Shown: piece after piece, positions 27,029 to 35,363 of the stretch
How positions within the stretch are numbered: the stretch's first letter is position 1
Layout: the number at the start of each line of letters is the position of its first letter
Virus record (IMG/VR): IMGVR_UViG_3300011013_000010
Span: 1 to 64,000 of that record
Strand: one strand, 5' to 3'
Source of the DNA: a virus
DNA length: 64,000 nt
Position numbers and translations under genes: made by a program
The notes under the pieces: generated by a model
What the model saw: only the letters and a program-made list of their open reading frames with translations
Databases searched by the model: none
What the model was told of the DNA's origin: nothing

Positions 27029-27728
27029 GACAATCGCAAATAACTCAATTGATTTGATTTTAACAGATCCTCCATATTTGATTTCTAAAAAGACTGGTTT
27101 TCTTGATTCAAAGGGTGAAAACACCATAGATAGATTTAAGATGAGTTATGATTTTGGAAAATGGGATAAAGAGTCGTTAGATTTGAATGCTATTGTTAGT
27201 CAGTTTTACAGGATTTTAAAGCCTGGAGGAACTTGTGTAGTATTCTATGATATTTGGAAATTACAAGAATTGAAAGAAGAATATGAAAAAAATAAGTTTA
27301 AGCAAATCAGATTTATTGAATGGGTAAAAACAAATCCTGTTCCAATCAACTCAAAGATAAACTATCTAACCAATGCTAGAGAGGTTGCATTAACAGCAAT
27401 CAAAAAAAGTAAACCTGTTTTTAACAGTTCTTATGATAACGGGATCTATTCTTTCCCAATCTATCACAGTAAAGATAGGTTTCATCCTACTCAAAAATCA
27501 TTGGATTTGTTTGTAGAACTTGTAAAAAAGCACTCTAACAAAGGGGACACTGTTTATGATCCTTTTGCAGGCTCTGCTACAACTGGAGTAGCTTGCATTA
27601 GGACAGGACGTAGTTTCATCGGTGTGGAAAAAGATGATGTTTATTTTAAAAAAGCTAGAGAAAGGTTATTAAAAGAGGAGAAGAATATTTCTTCTCAAGA
27701 GCTTGACAAGCAGAATGATCTGTGTTAG
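26979..27728 (+). CDS. Beta-class DNA methyltransferase (probably N6-adenine)
   Basis: About 249 residues from ATG 26979 (SD AAGGAA); an upstream ATG at 26958 is also possible. Motif IV LILTDPPYLISKK comes first and motif I VYDPFAGSATTGVACIRTGR near the C-terminus, the beta-class order; FHPTQKSLDLFVELVKKHSN is the motif X region. DPPY favours adenine-N6. It pairs with the restriction-like gene upstream. Its final codons (QELDKQND) contain the -35 box and spacer of the next promoter. Confidence 0.85.
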   Translation: MEPLYTLENKDCLEQIKTIANNSIDLILTDPPYLISKKTGFLDSKGENTIDRFKMSYDFGKWDKESLDLNAIVSQFYRILKPGGTCVVFYDIWKLQELKEEYEKNKFKQIRFIEWVKTNPVPINSKINYLTNAREVALTAIKKSKPVFNSSYDNGIYSFPIYHSKDRFHPTQKSLDLFVELVKKHSNKGDTVYDPFAGSATTGVACIRTGRSFIGVEKDDVYFKKARERLLKEEKNISSQELDKQNDLC

Positions 27729-27731
27729 AAT
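27703..27731 (+). promoter_or_regulatory. Sigma70-like promoter with AATGATCTGT spacer
   Basis: TTGACA (27703-27708), spacer AGCAGAATGATCTGTGT and TAGAAT (27726-27731), overlapping the methyltransferase stop. SD GGAGG precedes ATG 27759. Confidence 0.75.
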
Positions 27732-27758
27732 GAGTAAAACCAAAGGCATGGAGGTAAA

Positions 27759-28031
27759 ATGTCTGAAGAACAACGTGGTGATGAAGAAGTGCTATCGGAA
27801 GAAGATCATCTGAAGAACTTCTTTAAGGAAATGGTAACCGTAGATCGAACTATGGAGCCATTGCGCGAGCATATGAAGGCTCTTAAGGCAAACTATGCAG
27901 AAAACAAGTGGCTTACTCGTGAACAGATGAGTATGGTCCTTAAAGCTTATCGTGCTCACAAGAACGATCTTGATCTTGAAGCTCTTCAAGATATGGTTGA
28001 TATGGTCCAAAAGGAAATCAACCGAGTATGA
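27759..28031 (+). CDS. Small acidic/helical protein, unknown
   Basis: A 90-residue protein, acidic at the N-terminus (SEEQRGDEEVLSEEDH) and then entirely helical with heptad-like spacing. First gene of a four-gene run leading to the GroES-like gene. It has no recognised motif. It may form a small coiled-coil dimer. Confidence 0.55.
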   Translation: MSEEQRGDEEVLSEEDHLKNFFKEMVTVDRTMEPLREHMKALKANYAENKWLTREQMSMVLKAYRAHKNDLDLEALQDMVDMVQKEINRV

Positions 28032-28213
28032 GAAAATCACGTAAAATCGCTCGCAACATTGTTCAAACCATTAACACGAGTGTGTTTGTGGGTGTTACTA
28101 CTGTTGCGAGCGGTGTACGTTTTGTCGCCGATTTAATGGAAGAGGGTGTTGAAGCTTTCGATTCTCTCGGACGTCACATTGAAGACAAGATTGAGGAGAT
28201 TGATAAACAATGA
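28028..28213 (+). CDS. Small protein with one amphipathic/hydrophobic segment
   Basis: A 61-residue protein: basic N-terminus (MRKSRKIARNIVQ), a Val/Ala-rich stretch (VFVGVTTVASGVRFVADLM) and an acidic helix at the end. It overlaps both neighbours by ATGA-type junctions. It could be membrane-associated; function unknown. Confidence 0.5.
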   Translation: MRKSRKIARNIVQTINTSVFVGVTTVASGVRFVADLMEEGVEAFDSLGRHIEDKIEEIDKQ

Positions 28214-28533
28214 AGTTTATACCGAAAAATAGACGTATTCTTTTAAAGTCGCTCGATAAAGATTCTGTTGAGGTACCTCAAGAAAGACCGGATGGTATTA
28301 TTTTACCAGACTCACCATTGTCACAAGCGCCTAAGTCAGCTCACGGTCTATATCAAGTCATCGACAAGGCAGATGATGTTACTGTAGGTTGTTGGGAAGA
28401 TGATTTGGTACTTGTGGAATCAAATATGGTTGAAGAATTTATTTGTCGTTCTGAGACACAGGAAGAACATTTTCTGACAATTCTTGAAAATTACATCATT
28501 GGAGTGGTCACTCTTGAAGAAGGGAACCAATAA
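28210..28533 (+). CDS. GroES-like co-chaperonin
   Basis: A 107-residue protein with MKFIPKNRRILLKSLDKDSV, then DGIILPDS and a flexible loop before YQVIDKADDVTVGCWEDDLV and a final VVTLEE strand. Size and strand order fit the GroES/T4 gp31 fold, with the RILLK and GIILPD segments as hallmarks (GroES: RVIVKR, GGIVLTGS). A GroEL homologue is encoded 19 kb downstream, so the pair probably forms a phage chaperonin, or this lid works with host GroEL. Confidence 0.7.
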   Translation: MKFIPKNRRILLKSLDKDSVEVPQERPDGIILPDSPLSQAPKSAHGLYQVIDKADDVTVGCWEDDLVLVESNMVEEFICRSETQEEHFLTILENYIIGVVTLEEGNQ

Positions 28534-28543
28534 ACTATTTACT
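28534..28543 (+). promoter_or_regulatory. ACTATTTACT motif
   Basis: Identical to the decamers at 173 and 2935. It overlaps the stop of the GroES-like gene and lies only 2 bases before the ATG at 28546, so if it is a -10 element the mRNA would be leaderless or the true start lies further in. Confidence 0.35.
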
Positions 28544-28545
28544 GT

Positions 28546-29280
28546 ATGAATAAAAAATGGGAATCAAAATGGAAACAATATCAGAGATTATCGGCGCAGC
28601 AAATGCTTGCCGAATCTTTGGTTGATCCACAAGCGCAAATAGAACAAGAGCCAGGCAGAGGCTCTCCTGCTGAATATGCAGAGAGATTCTTAGATCAGGA
28701 GTTGATGAAAGGTCTTACTCTTTTGGAAGAAGGCGATGATGATCCGAGTGCTATTGATTTAATATCTAAAGACATTTGGGAAGAAGGAGATCCGCACAGG
28801 TTTGCTGAATCTCTCTATTCTTCCAAAAGAGAATCAATGTTGACACCCTATGATTTGGGTGAGTTCGCTTCAATGAAGCTTTTTAAATTAAAAAACTATA
28901 ATATCGGGTTTGCCCTTAAGAGTGACGGTGATATTGTGGCAGTACACAACAACGCAGGCGTAAGAGGTGCAGGACCCGCTCTCATGACTGCTGCTATCAG
29001 AAATGGTGGCTCAAAGTTGGATCATTTTGATGGCTTTCTAACTGGTTTTTACGAAAGTAATGGTTTTGGAAAGGTCGTCGGTGTTGATGCTTGGAATGAT
29101 GAGTACGCTCCTGATGGTTGGCAATACGAGACTGTTAACATTTGGGATCCTCGCAACAGTGTCTATGCTAAAGAGTTAGCAAAATATAACAAAATGGAAG
29201 AAGTGCCAAAAGAATTGATGGCTAAAATCCAATCATACGAAAAGGGCAAGCCAGATATCGTGTACCGCGTAAAGGGGTAA
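28546..29280 (+). CDS. Putative acetyltransferase-like phage protein
   Basis: A 244-residue protein. The C-terminal half has NIGFALKSDGDIVAVHNNAG, VRGAGPALMTAAIRNGGSKL, DHFDGFLTGFYESNGFGKVV, which reads like a GNAT acyltransferase core (central strand, loop-helix for CoA, then the Y-x-x-x-GF motif). The N-terminal 80 residues are acidic and unassigned. The substrate is unknown; phages use such enzymes on host proteins. No SD is visible at ATG 28546. Confidence 0.5.
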   Translation: MNKKWESKWKQYQRLSAQQMLAESLVDPQAQIEQEPGRGSPAEYAERFLDQELMKGLTLLEEGDDDPSAIDLISKDIWEEGDPHRFAESLYSSKRESMLTPYDLGEFASMKLFKLKNYNIGFALKSDGDIVAVHNNAGVRGAGPALMTAAIRNGGSKLDHFDGFLTGFYESNGFGKVVGVDAWNDEYAPDGWQYETVNIWDPRNSVYAKELAKYNKMEEVPKELMAKIQSYEKGKPDIVYRVKG

Positions 29281-29354
29281 TGTCTGGTTTAATCATTTTT
29301 GGAAGTTTTTTGCTTATAGCTTTGGTGGCTAGAATAATAACTAAAGATCTGTAG
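29280..29354 (+). CDS. 24-residue membrane peptide
   Basis: Short ORF starting ATG 29280, overlapping the previous stop. It encodes MSGLIIFGSFLLIALVARII followed by TKDL: a single hydrophobic helix with a basic end. The tight overlap and its place before the thyX SD support translation, but the length makes it tentative. Confidence 0.45.
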   Translation: MSGLIIFGSFLLIALVARIITKDL

Positions 29355-29363
29355 GAGGATTTT

Positions 29364-30104
29364 ATGAATGAAGGAATTTCTGGAGAGAAATATAACAAGC
29401 ACATCGATCTATATGTTGATTACGGCGACGGCATCGGTGCTGTTGACTATGTCCAACATTGCGGCTCCGATCTAATGTTTTGTAATGCTGCTCGTGTCAG
29501 TTTTGGCAAACACAAAGAAATCTTTGACGCTTCAGATGAAAAACTCATCAGATATATGATTGAGCACGGACACACAAGTCCATTTGAACACGCTTCCGTT
29601 ACATTCAGATTCAAGGTACCTCTCTTTACTCGTTCGCAACACCACAGGCATCGTACGTGGTCTTATAACGAGATTTCCCGTAGGTACACAGATTTCAATA
29701 TTGAGTTCTATGAGCCAAACGCTTTCAGAACTCAACACAAAACCAACCGTCAAGCAAGCAATGCTGATGAGTTGATTAATCCAGAGATTTGGGATATCGA
29801 AGAAGACACTGTTGATGCTGCAACCGCTGTTAAGCTTTTTCATAAAGAGGCTCTTCATCTTTACCAAAGACTTCTTGAAGCAGGCATCTGCAAAGAACAG
29901 GCTCGTGGTGTACTTCCACAAAATATGTACACCGAGTATTACGGCACAGTCAATTTGGCAAATGCTTTGAAGTTCATCAATCTTAGAGACCACGATGGCG
30001 CTCAAGAAGAGATCGCTCGTCCAGCTAGAGCTATGTTGGAAATTGTCACTGACTTGTTCCCTGTCACTGTGAAGGCGTACAGAGAGATTCGTGAACACTC
30101 ATGA
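29364..30104 (+). CDS. thyX: Flavin-dependent thymidylate synthase ThyX
   Basis: A 246-residue protein with the ThyX motif RSQHHRHRTWSYNEISRRY (RHRx7S type, binding FAD and dUMP), preceded by GHTSPFEHASVTFRFKVPLF and followed by LEAGICKEQARGVLPQNMYT and a C-terminal FINLRDHDGAQEEIARPAR. It converts dUMP to dTMP with NADPH and methylene-THF. It works with the dUTPase at 38726 and NrdJ at 23915. SD AGGAGG precedes ATG 29364. Confidence 0.93.
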   Translation: MNEGISGEKYNKHIDLYVDYGDGIGAVDYVQHCGSDLMFCNAARVSFGKHKEIFDASDEKLIRYMIEHGHTSPFEHASVTFRFKVPLFTRSQHHRHRTWSYNEISRRYTDFNIEFYEPNAFRTQHKTNRQASNADELINPEIWDIEEDTVDAATAVKLFHKEALHLYQRLLEAGICKEQARGVLPQNMYTEYYGTVNLANALKFINLRDHDGAQEEIARPARAMLEIVTDLFPVTVKAYREIREHS

Positions 30105-30867
30105 GTATGAATACGATGAAATAGTAATAGGTGGTAGTCTCTCATCGTTGCTTTATGCTTACCATGAGTCAAAACCAATACTCTGGGTTGAACCACGCCT
30201 TCCCTATTTCTTCGATAAAACAACAAATGGAGAATCAAAGCTAGAGATTTGGAAGAGAATGGCATTCTTGCTATCTCTTTCAGGTCTTGCTCCATTTGGA
30301 GACAAGGTGACAAGTTATCGTGAAGATGACGGACTGCTCAAGGTTTTTGGCAAAGAGCCTTATTTTGTTAGAGTAAAAGCAAAGAAGATAAACTACTATG
30401 ACGAACCTCTTGTTGAGAAAGAAAATACGATTTTTGAGGTGGTTGATTGGATCAACGTTCGTCGTGGGATGTGTCATTCTTATGATTTTCTTGAGTCTAA
30501 GACTAGATTTGTAAAACACGTTTATTTTTATCGCTCTGATAGGATTGAGGGAGAACACGATAAAAAAGATGCAGTTGTACTTTCTTATTTGAAACAAAAA
30601 CAATTAAATGATGATGGATATTCTGAAACCTACGTGAGATTAAAACTTCTCAATATGATGAAAAAGGCTGGCATTCACGGGTGCAAAGATGGCTTCTACA
30701 AAGGAAAGCAAAGATTTTTATCTCCTAAAATAGAGCCTGTGCAGCGTGATATTCGCATATGCGACACCAAAAGAGAAGATCAACTCTTAATCAAATACAA
30801 CAAAAAAGATCCAAATCACGAACAGTTGGCAACTTGGGCTGACATATTAGGAGAGCCTTATGAGTGA
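30091..30867 (+). CDS. Rossmann-like phage protein, unknown function
   Basis: A 258-residue protein starting at GTG 30091 inside the thyX end. The N-terminus YDEIVIGGSLSSLLYAYHES resembles the first strand-loop-helix of FAD/NAD-binding Rossmann folds, but the later part is charged and has no second nucleotide motif. Because it is coupled to thyX it might handle a flavin or nucleotide. Function not established. Confidence 0.5.
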   Translation: MNTHEYEYDEIVIGGSLSSLLYAYHESKPILWVEPRLPYFFDKTTNGESKLEIWKRMAFLLSLSGLAPFGDKVTSYREDDGLLKVFGKEPYFVRVKAKKINYYDEPLVEKENTIFEVVDWINVRRGMCHSYDFLESKTRFVKHVYFYRSDRIEGEHDKKDAVVLSYLKQKQLNDDGYSETYVRLKLLNMMKKAGIHGCKDGFYKGKQRFLSPKIEPVQRDIRICDTKREDQLLIKYNKKDPNHEQLATWADILGEPYE

Positions 30868-31774
30868 TATTGAAGTAAAACATTCAAATAAGAGGGCTTT
30901 TCATCTCGCCGGTATTATACCCGTGGCTGCGCAGCCGTTGGACTTTAAAATGCCGTGGAACGATTGTCTGATGCCCGTGGCGCCTAACTATATGGCGATC
31001 GAACGCGCCGTGTATGAGTGCGCTAGTGCTGGTTGTGAAACCATATGGATTGTATTACACAAAGAAGCTCAACCTCTCATTCGCCACAGGTTAGGAGATT
31101 GGGTTAAAGATCCTGCTTGGCTCTATCAAGAGAGAAAAAGATTTGATTGGGATGCTAAAAATAATGAGAAAGAAATTCCAATCTATTATGTTCCTATTCA
31201 TCCTAAAGATAGAGACAAAAGAGATTGCTTACCTTGGAGTGTAATCTATGGTGCGAGTAGGGCTTACCATATCTCTAAGAAGATCAGTCAATGGGTCGTG
31301 CCAGATAAGTATTATGTAGCATTTCCGTATGGTGTGTATTCTTGTCAAAAGATCCGTAGAGAGTATAGAGAAAAGATTTCTTCGCATGAGAGATTCTTTG
31401 TACGTTGGAACGGCAAGACTGTAGCAGATGGAGAGTATCTTGGATTCACATTTAATGCAGAAGATTTTGTACGATTCAGAAGGACTATTCGCGAAGGAAC
31501 TGGCATTAGAATACCAGGAAATAGCTTTGAAGAGGGTTTTGAGAACCTACCGCCTGAACAAAGATGGAGCGCACGCCATTTTACTGTTGACAAAGTTTTT
31601 GGAAGTGCTATATTAGAGGGAGCGAACATTGGACCGGTAGAGTGGTACTACAATATCGGCGACTGGGATGGTTATTGCGATTATCTTGGTTCTAAAGAGA
31701 GAGAGTGGGTTAGAAGACCCAATAGCATTTTGAAATATAAAGAGTTTAACCCGATTGGAGAAGATGATGATTGA
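30860..31774 (+). CDS. Nucleotidyltransferase-like protein (GT-A fold)
   Basis: A 304-residue protein. FHLAGIIPVAAQPLDFKMPW, then NDCLMPVAPNYMAIERAVYE and GCETIWIVLHKEA follow the order of sugar-nucleotide transferases (strand-loop, K/W-x-L-x-P, helix, strand). The canonical GxGxR signature is degenerate. It may be a modified nucleotidyltransferase. ATGA-coupled to the gene before it. Confidence 0.5.
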   Translation: MSDIEVKHSNKRAFHLAGIIPVAAQPLDFKMPWNDCLMPVAPNYMAIERAVYECASAGCETIWIVLHKEAQPLIRHRLGDWVKDPAWLYQERKRFDWDAKNNEKEIPIYYVPIHPKDRDKRDCLPWSVIYGASRAYHISKKISQWVVPDKYYVAFPYGVYSCQKIRREYREKISSHERFFVRWNGKTVADGEYLGFTFNAEDFVRFRRTIREGTGIRIPGNSFEEGFENLPPEQRWSARHFTVDKVFGSAILEGANIGPVEWYYNIGDWDGYCDYLGSKEREWVRRPNSILKYKEFNPIGEDDD

Positions 31775-31928
31775 TAAAAAACTTCGCCTACCGCCACCTG
31801 ACGTTATGTTTGAGCTAATCAAAGCCCGCAGTGAAGAGATCCAGCGCATTGGGGTTTGTTGGCATTGTGATCAATGTCCGTGTGATTGTCGAGTAAAAAG
31901 AGAAACAATTCAAGAGGAGAGTAAATGA
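31767..31928 (+). CDS. Small Cys-rich protein before dnaE
   Basis: A 53-residue ORF between the nucleotidyltransferase-like gene and dnaE, overlapping both. Near the C-terminus it has CWHCDQCPCDC, five cysteines and a histidine in 11 residues, a likely zinc site. Its stop overlaps the dnaE ATG as ATGA, so translation is probably coupled. ATG 31764, in the same frame, is an alternative start. Confidence 0.55.
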   Translation: MIDKKLRLPPPDVMFELIKARSEEIQRIGVCWHCDQCPCDCRVKRETIQEESK

Positions 31929-33505
31929 GTAAAATACCTTTTGTTGGACTACATGCGCATTCTGCTTGTTCTGTGTATGATGGTTTGGGATTTCCAGATG
32001 AACATATTGACTTTGCGATTGAAAATGGTTCTGATGCACTAGCTTTAACGGATCACGGAAATCTAAATGGTTTGCCTTATCAGGTACTCCACTCTAAAAA
32101 GCTAGCAAAGGACGGCAAGAAGTTCAAACCAATCTATGGCGTTGAAGCATACTTCCATCCGTCTATTGAGCAATGGCAAAAAGACAAAGAACAGATTGAT
32201 GCAGAAAAAGCTGCTTCAAAAAAGAAGGGCAAGAAAGACACCGGAACGGAAGTGTCTGCTGCTACTGTTGAAGACGAAGGAGCATCTAAACAAGCAATCA
32301 AGAATATCATCAACAAGCGTCGTCATATGATTCTCTTGGCACAGAACCAAGAAGGACTTCAGAACCTTTTCAGAATGATCTCACAGTCTTACCAGACTCC
32401 AAACTTTTACAGATTTCCTCGCATTGACTATAAAATGCTTCAAGAGCATAACTCAGGCATCATTGCATCCTCAGCCTGTTTGGGTGGAGTGTATGCGGGG
32501 GATTTCTGGGAGCACCGAGACAATGGTGATGACGCAGTGTTGGAAGCAATGCGCGCTACCTCGCAGAATATGCTCGACATCTTTGGTGACAGGTGGTACG
32601 GCGAACTTCAATGGAACAACGTTGAGGAACAGCACCAACTTAATCAAATGATCATCAAGGTGTGCAAGGAATACAGCATTCCTTTGATCTCTACAGCAGA
32701 TAGCCATTACCCAAATCCTGATGCTTGGAAAGATCGCCTTCTTTACAAGCGCCTCGCGTGGGCAGGTAGCAAAGATGTTGATACCAATCTCCCTGAAAAT
32801 GTTGATGAGGTTGGTTATGAGCTTTACCCAAAGAATGGCGAACAAATGTGGGAGGCATACAAGAAGTATTCTGAAGCCCAAGGTGTGAAGTACGATGATG
32901 ATTTGGTTCGTGCCTCTTTGGAAGAAACTTGCAATATTGCACACGAGCGCATTGAAAGCTTCTATCCAGACAACAAGATTCGTCTTCCCAACTTTGTTGT
33001 TCCAAAGGGAACCACAGCAAAGGAAGAATTCATTAAGCTTGCCAACGAAGGTTTGCTTGAAATCAAGAAGCGCCTCAAACTGACTGGCAAAGAGTGGAAA
33101 GAATATAAAGATCGCCTTGAGTTGGAGCTTGAGGTGATTAACATCAATGGCTTTGCGAAGTATTTCCTCACTATGAAAGCTTTGGTAGATAGAGGTAACG
33201 AAGTAATGCTCTCCGGTCCTGCTCGCGGCTGTTTTCTGCCTGGGAACAAGGTTAAGATGGCAGACGATTTGTTTCTAAATATTGAAGAGATTCAAATTGG
33301 TGATATCGTTCTTGATGCTTTTAGTAACAAACGAGAGGTGATTGATACACTTTCTTATGACATAAACGAAGATATAATTGAACTGGAGTTTGAAGATGGT
33401 AAAAAAGTGAAATGTACGCTGGATCATAAGTTTCTAACTTCCAATAGAGGGTGGGTAGAAGCACAGAGTTTAACTGAAGATGATGATGTAGTTGAAGTTT
33501 CGTAG
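31925..33505 (+). CDS. dnaE: DnaE (Pol III alpha) N-terminal part fused to N-intein 1
   Basis: A 526-residue protein. Residues 1-435 are DnaE: the PHP domain starts with GLHAHSACSVYDGLGFPDEH and has ALTDHGNLNGLPYQVLH and GVEAYFHPS, and the polymerase part ends ALVDRGNEVMLSGPARG. DnaE normally continues G-SAAGS here. Instead Cys436 begins an N-intein (CFLPGNKVKMADDL, then IQIGDIVLD and VKCTLDHKFLTSNRGW) ending at an amber stop. The rest is encoded at 33687. A His-Lys linker-like insert (residues 90-120) is Lys/Ala-rich. Confidence 0.88.
   Translation: MSKIPFVGLHAHSACSVYDGLGFPDEHIDFAIENGSDALALTDHGNLNGLPYQVLHSKKLAKDGKKFKPIYGVEAYFHPSIEQWQKDKEQIDAEKAASKKKGKKDTGTEVSAATVEDEGASKQAIKNIINKRRHMILLAQNQEGLQNLFRMISQSYQTPNFYRFPRIDYKMLQEHNSGIIASSACLGGVYAGDFWEHRDNGDDAVLEAMRATSQNMLDIFGDRWYGELQWNNVEEQHQLNQMIIKVCKEYSIPLISTADSHYPNPDAWKDRLLYKRLAWAGSKDVDTNLPENVDEVGYELYPKNGEQMWEAYKKYSEAQGVKYDDDLVRASLEETCNIAHERIESFYPDNKIRLPNFVVPKGTTAKEEFIKLANEGLLEIKKRLKLTGKEWKEYKDRLELELEVININGFAKYFLTMKALVDRGNEVMLSGPARGCFLPGNKVKMADDLFLNIEEIQIGDIVLDAFSNKREVIDTLSYDINEDIIELEFEDGKKVKCTLDHKFLTSNRGWVEAQSLTEDDDVVEVS
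33230..33505 (+). other. N-terminal half of split intein 1 (DnaE PARG/SAAGS site)
   Basis: 91 residues beginning with the nucleophile Cys436. Block A is CFLPGNKVKM...IEEIQIGDIV and block B is VKCTLDHKFL, containing the TxxH pair needed for the first acyl shift. It stops at TAG 33503-33505. Confidence 0.85.
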
Positions 33506-33703
33506 AATGAGAATACAATTGTAGAAGTAAAGGGACGGGGCAGATGGTATGACAATAACAAGAAACAAGTTGACAAAAAGTTTTCAGTTTTAGAAGAGTT
33601 TTGTGAAGTAAATGGAATGATATCTAGAATGATATTTGACGATGAAATAGGGAAAGACTTGTGGAAAGAAGCAAAAAGGATTCATAATGAAAATTGTAAA
33701 TAA
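33506..33703 (+). other. Open frame beyond the amber stop of N-intein 1
   Basis: The frame of the N-intein stays open for 65 codons after TAG 33503-33505 and ends at TAA 33701-33703, 17 bases into the C-intein ORF in another frame. It reads like protein (WYDNNKKQVDKKFSVLEEFC, then EVNGMISRMIFDDEIGKDLW). It is probably the remnant of the central intein or endonuclease region lost when the intein split. Amber readthrough would give a longer N-half. Confidence 0.4.
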
Positions 33704-33791
33704 AAAAATAGTTCCCTATAAGGGAAAAGTTCACGATCTTACAGTTGAGATTTCTCACACATACAATGTGGAAGGTAAAGCTGTTCATAAT
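33687..33791 (+). other. C-terminal half of split intein 1
   Basis: 35 residues: MKIVNKKIVPYKGKVHDLTV, then EISHTYNVEGKAVHN. It has the block F pattern (V-x-D-L-x-V...HTY-x-V) and ends His-Asn, followed by Ser as the +1 extein residue. Length and start are typical of natural split C-inteins. Confidence 0.87.
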
Positions 33792-35363
33792 TCTGCTGCT
33801 GGTTCATTGGTGGCTTATGCTTTGAAGATTACACAAATCAATCCCATTCAATGGGATCTTCAGTTCGAACGTTTTATGACCAAGAATCAGAAAGACAATG
33901 GCTTTCCTGATATTGATCACGACGTTTCAGATCCAATGAAGTTGAAGGATATCCTCATCGACGCTTGGGGGGACAATGTGGTTGTTCCTATTTCAAACTG
34001 GAACACGTTACAACTGCGCAGTCTTATCAAGGATGTTGGTAAGTTCTATGGTGTTCCGTTTACTGAAACAAACGCAGTAACTAATAAAATGCTTTACGAA
34101 GCTACGCCAAAAGCCAAGGCTGCTCACGGCATCAAGGCAGGTCTCTATGTTCCAACCTTTAAAGAGGTGATGGAATATAGTGATAGTCTTCAAACTTTCC
34201 TTGCGAAATATCCTCACATTGAAACTCACGTTACCCGTTTGCACGGCTCTATTAAGAGTGCTTCACGCCACGCTGGCGGTATTGTGATTGCTGAAAACCT
34301 AGATGAGTGGATGCCATTGATCAACTCTAAGGGTGTCCGCCAGACTCCTTGGTCTGAGGGTATGAATGTTAAGCACCTAGAACCTTCAGGTTTTATTAAG
34401 TTTGATCTTCTTGGGTTAGCATCTCTTCGTATGATGGAAGTGGCGATTACTCACATTTTGAAGAGACACTATGACATTAAAGAGCCGACCTTTGCACAGG
34501 TTAAGGAGTTTTACGACACGAAACTACACCCAGACAACCTCGACCTCAACGATCAGGACGTCTACACTAATATTTTTCACGAAGGGCGTTGGGCAGGTGT
34601 GTTTCAATTTACGAATGACGGCGCTCAAAAACTTTGTTCCAAAGCTAAGCCAACAAACATTGTTGATATTTCAGCAATAACAAGCATTTACAGACCAGGA
34701 CCCATGTCTGCGAACGTTCACGTTGATTACATTAAGGCAAAAAACGACCCAAAAAGCGTTGAATATCCTAATAGATATTACCAAGCAGAGACGGAAGAAA
34801 CTTTTGGCTTCTTGATTTTTCAGGAACAGATTGCTAAGATTGCACATAGGATTGGGCAGGACTTGTCACTTGATGAAGGTAATAAGCTTAGAAAGGTAAT
34901 CATCAAGCGTGATGCTGCTTCTAAGAAGTTGACAGAAAAGTTGCACAAGAAGTTTTCCGATGGTGCAGCTAAAAAAGGCATTCTGCCAAGTGATGCAAAT
35001 GATTTGTGGGAGAAGTTTGAGTTCTTCTCAGGTTATGGTTTTAATAAAAGCTTGCACTTTTCCGAACTAGTGTCTATTTATGATGTAGAAGGAAATTTTG
35101 TAGGAGATAAACCAATCAAAGAAGTTGTTCCTGGCGATTATGTTCGCTCTAGGGACGAAGCAACAAAAGAAGATATTTTTGTGGCAGTAAAAGAGAACCA
35201 CAATCACGGTAAGTTAAAATTGATTGAATTTGAACTAGACACGGGAGAAAGGGTAAAATGCACAATGAATCACAAGTTTCGAGTAAGAGACGGAAGAATG
35301 CTTCCTTTGTGGAAAATTTTAGAGGAGGATTTGGATATCGTTGTGTCTGCGGAAAAGAAGTAA
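33687..35363 (+). CDS. dnaE: DnaE middle part, C-intein 1 at N-terminus and N-intein 2 at C-terminus
   Basis: A 558-residue protein in three parts. Residues 1-35 are C-intein 1 (ending VEGKAVHN). Residues 36-454 are DnaE palm and fingers: SAAGSLVAYALKI, the catalytic pair in FPDIDHD (Asp75, Asp77), SASRHAGGIVIAEN, the third catalytic Asp240 in FIKFDLLGL, ITSIYRPGPM and FLIFQEQIAKIAH, ending FFSGYGFNK. Residues 455-558 are N-intein 2, beginning with Ser. It therefore needs trans-splicing at both ends to become part of a continuous polymerase. Confidence 0.88.
   Translation: MKIVNKKIVPYKGKVHDLTVEISHTYNVEGKAVHNSAAGSLVAYALKITQINPIQWDLQFERFMTKNQKDNGFPDIDHDVSDPMKLKDILIDAWGDNVVVPISNWNTLQLRSLIKDVGKFYGVPFTETNAVTNKMLYEATPKAKAAHGIKAGLYVPTFKEVMEYSDSLQTFLAKYPHIETHVTRLHGSIKSASRHAGGIVIAENLDEWMPLINSKGVRQTPWSEGMNVKHLEPSGFIKFDLLGLASLRMMEVAITHILKRHYDIKEPTFAQVKEFYDTKLHPDNLDLNDQDVYTNIFHEGRWAGVFQFTNDGAQKLCSKAKPTNIVDISAITSIYRPGPMSANVHVDYIKAKNDPKSVEYPNRYYQAETEETFGFLIFQEQIAKIAHRIGQDLSLDEGNKLRKVIIKRDAASKKLTEKLHKKFSDGAAKKGILPSDANDLWEKFEFFSGYGFNKSLHFSELVSIYDVEGNFVGDKPIKEVVPGDYVRSRDEATKEDIFVAVKENHNHGKLKLIEFELDTGERVKCTMNHKFRVRDGRMLPLWKILEEDLDIVVSAEKK
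35049..35363 (+). other. N-terminal half of split intein 2 (DnaE GFNK/SHAV site)
   Basis: 104 residues beginning with Ser instead of Cys: SLHFSELVSIYDVEGNFV, PIKEVVPGDYV and block B VKCTMNHKFRVRDGRM. The insertion point is three residues downstream of the Y/CFNKSH site used by the cyanobacterial split DnaE intein. Confidence 0.82.
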
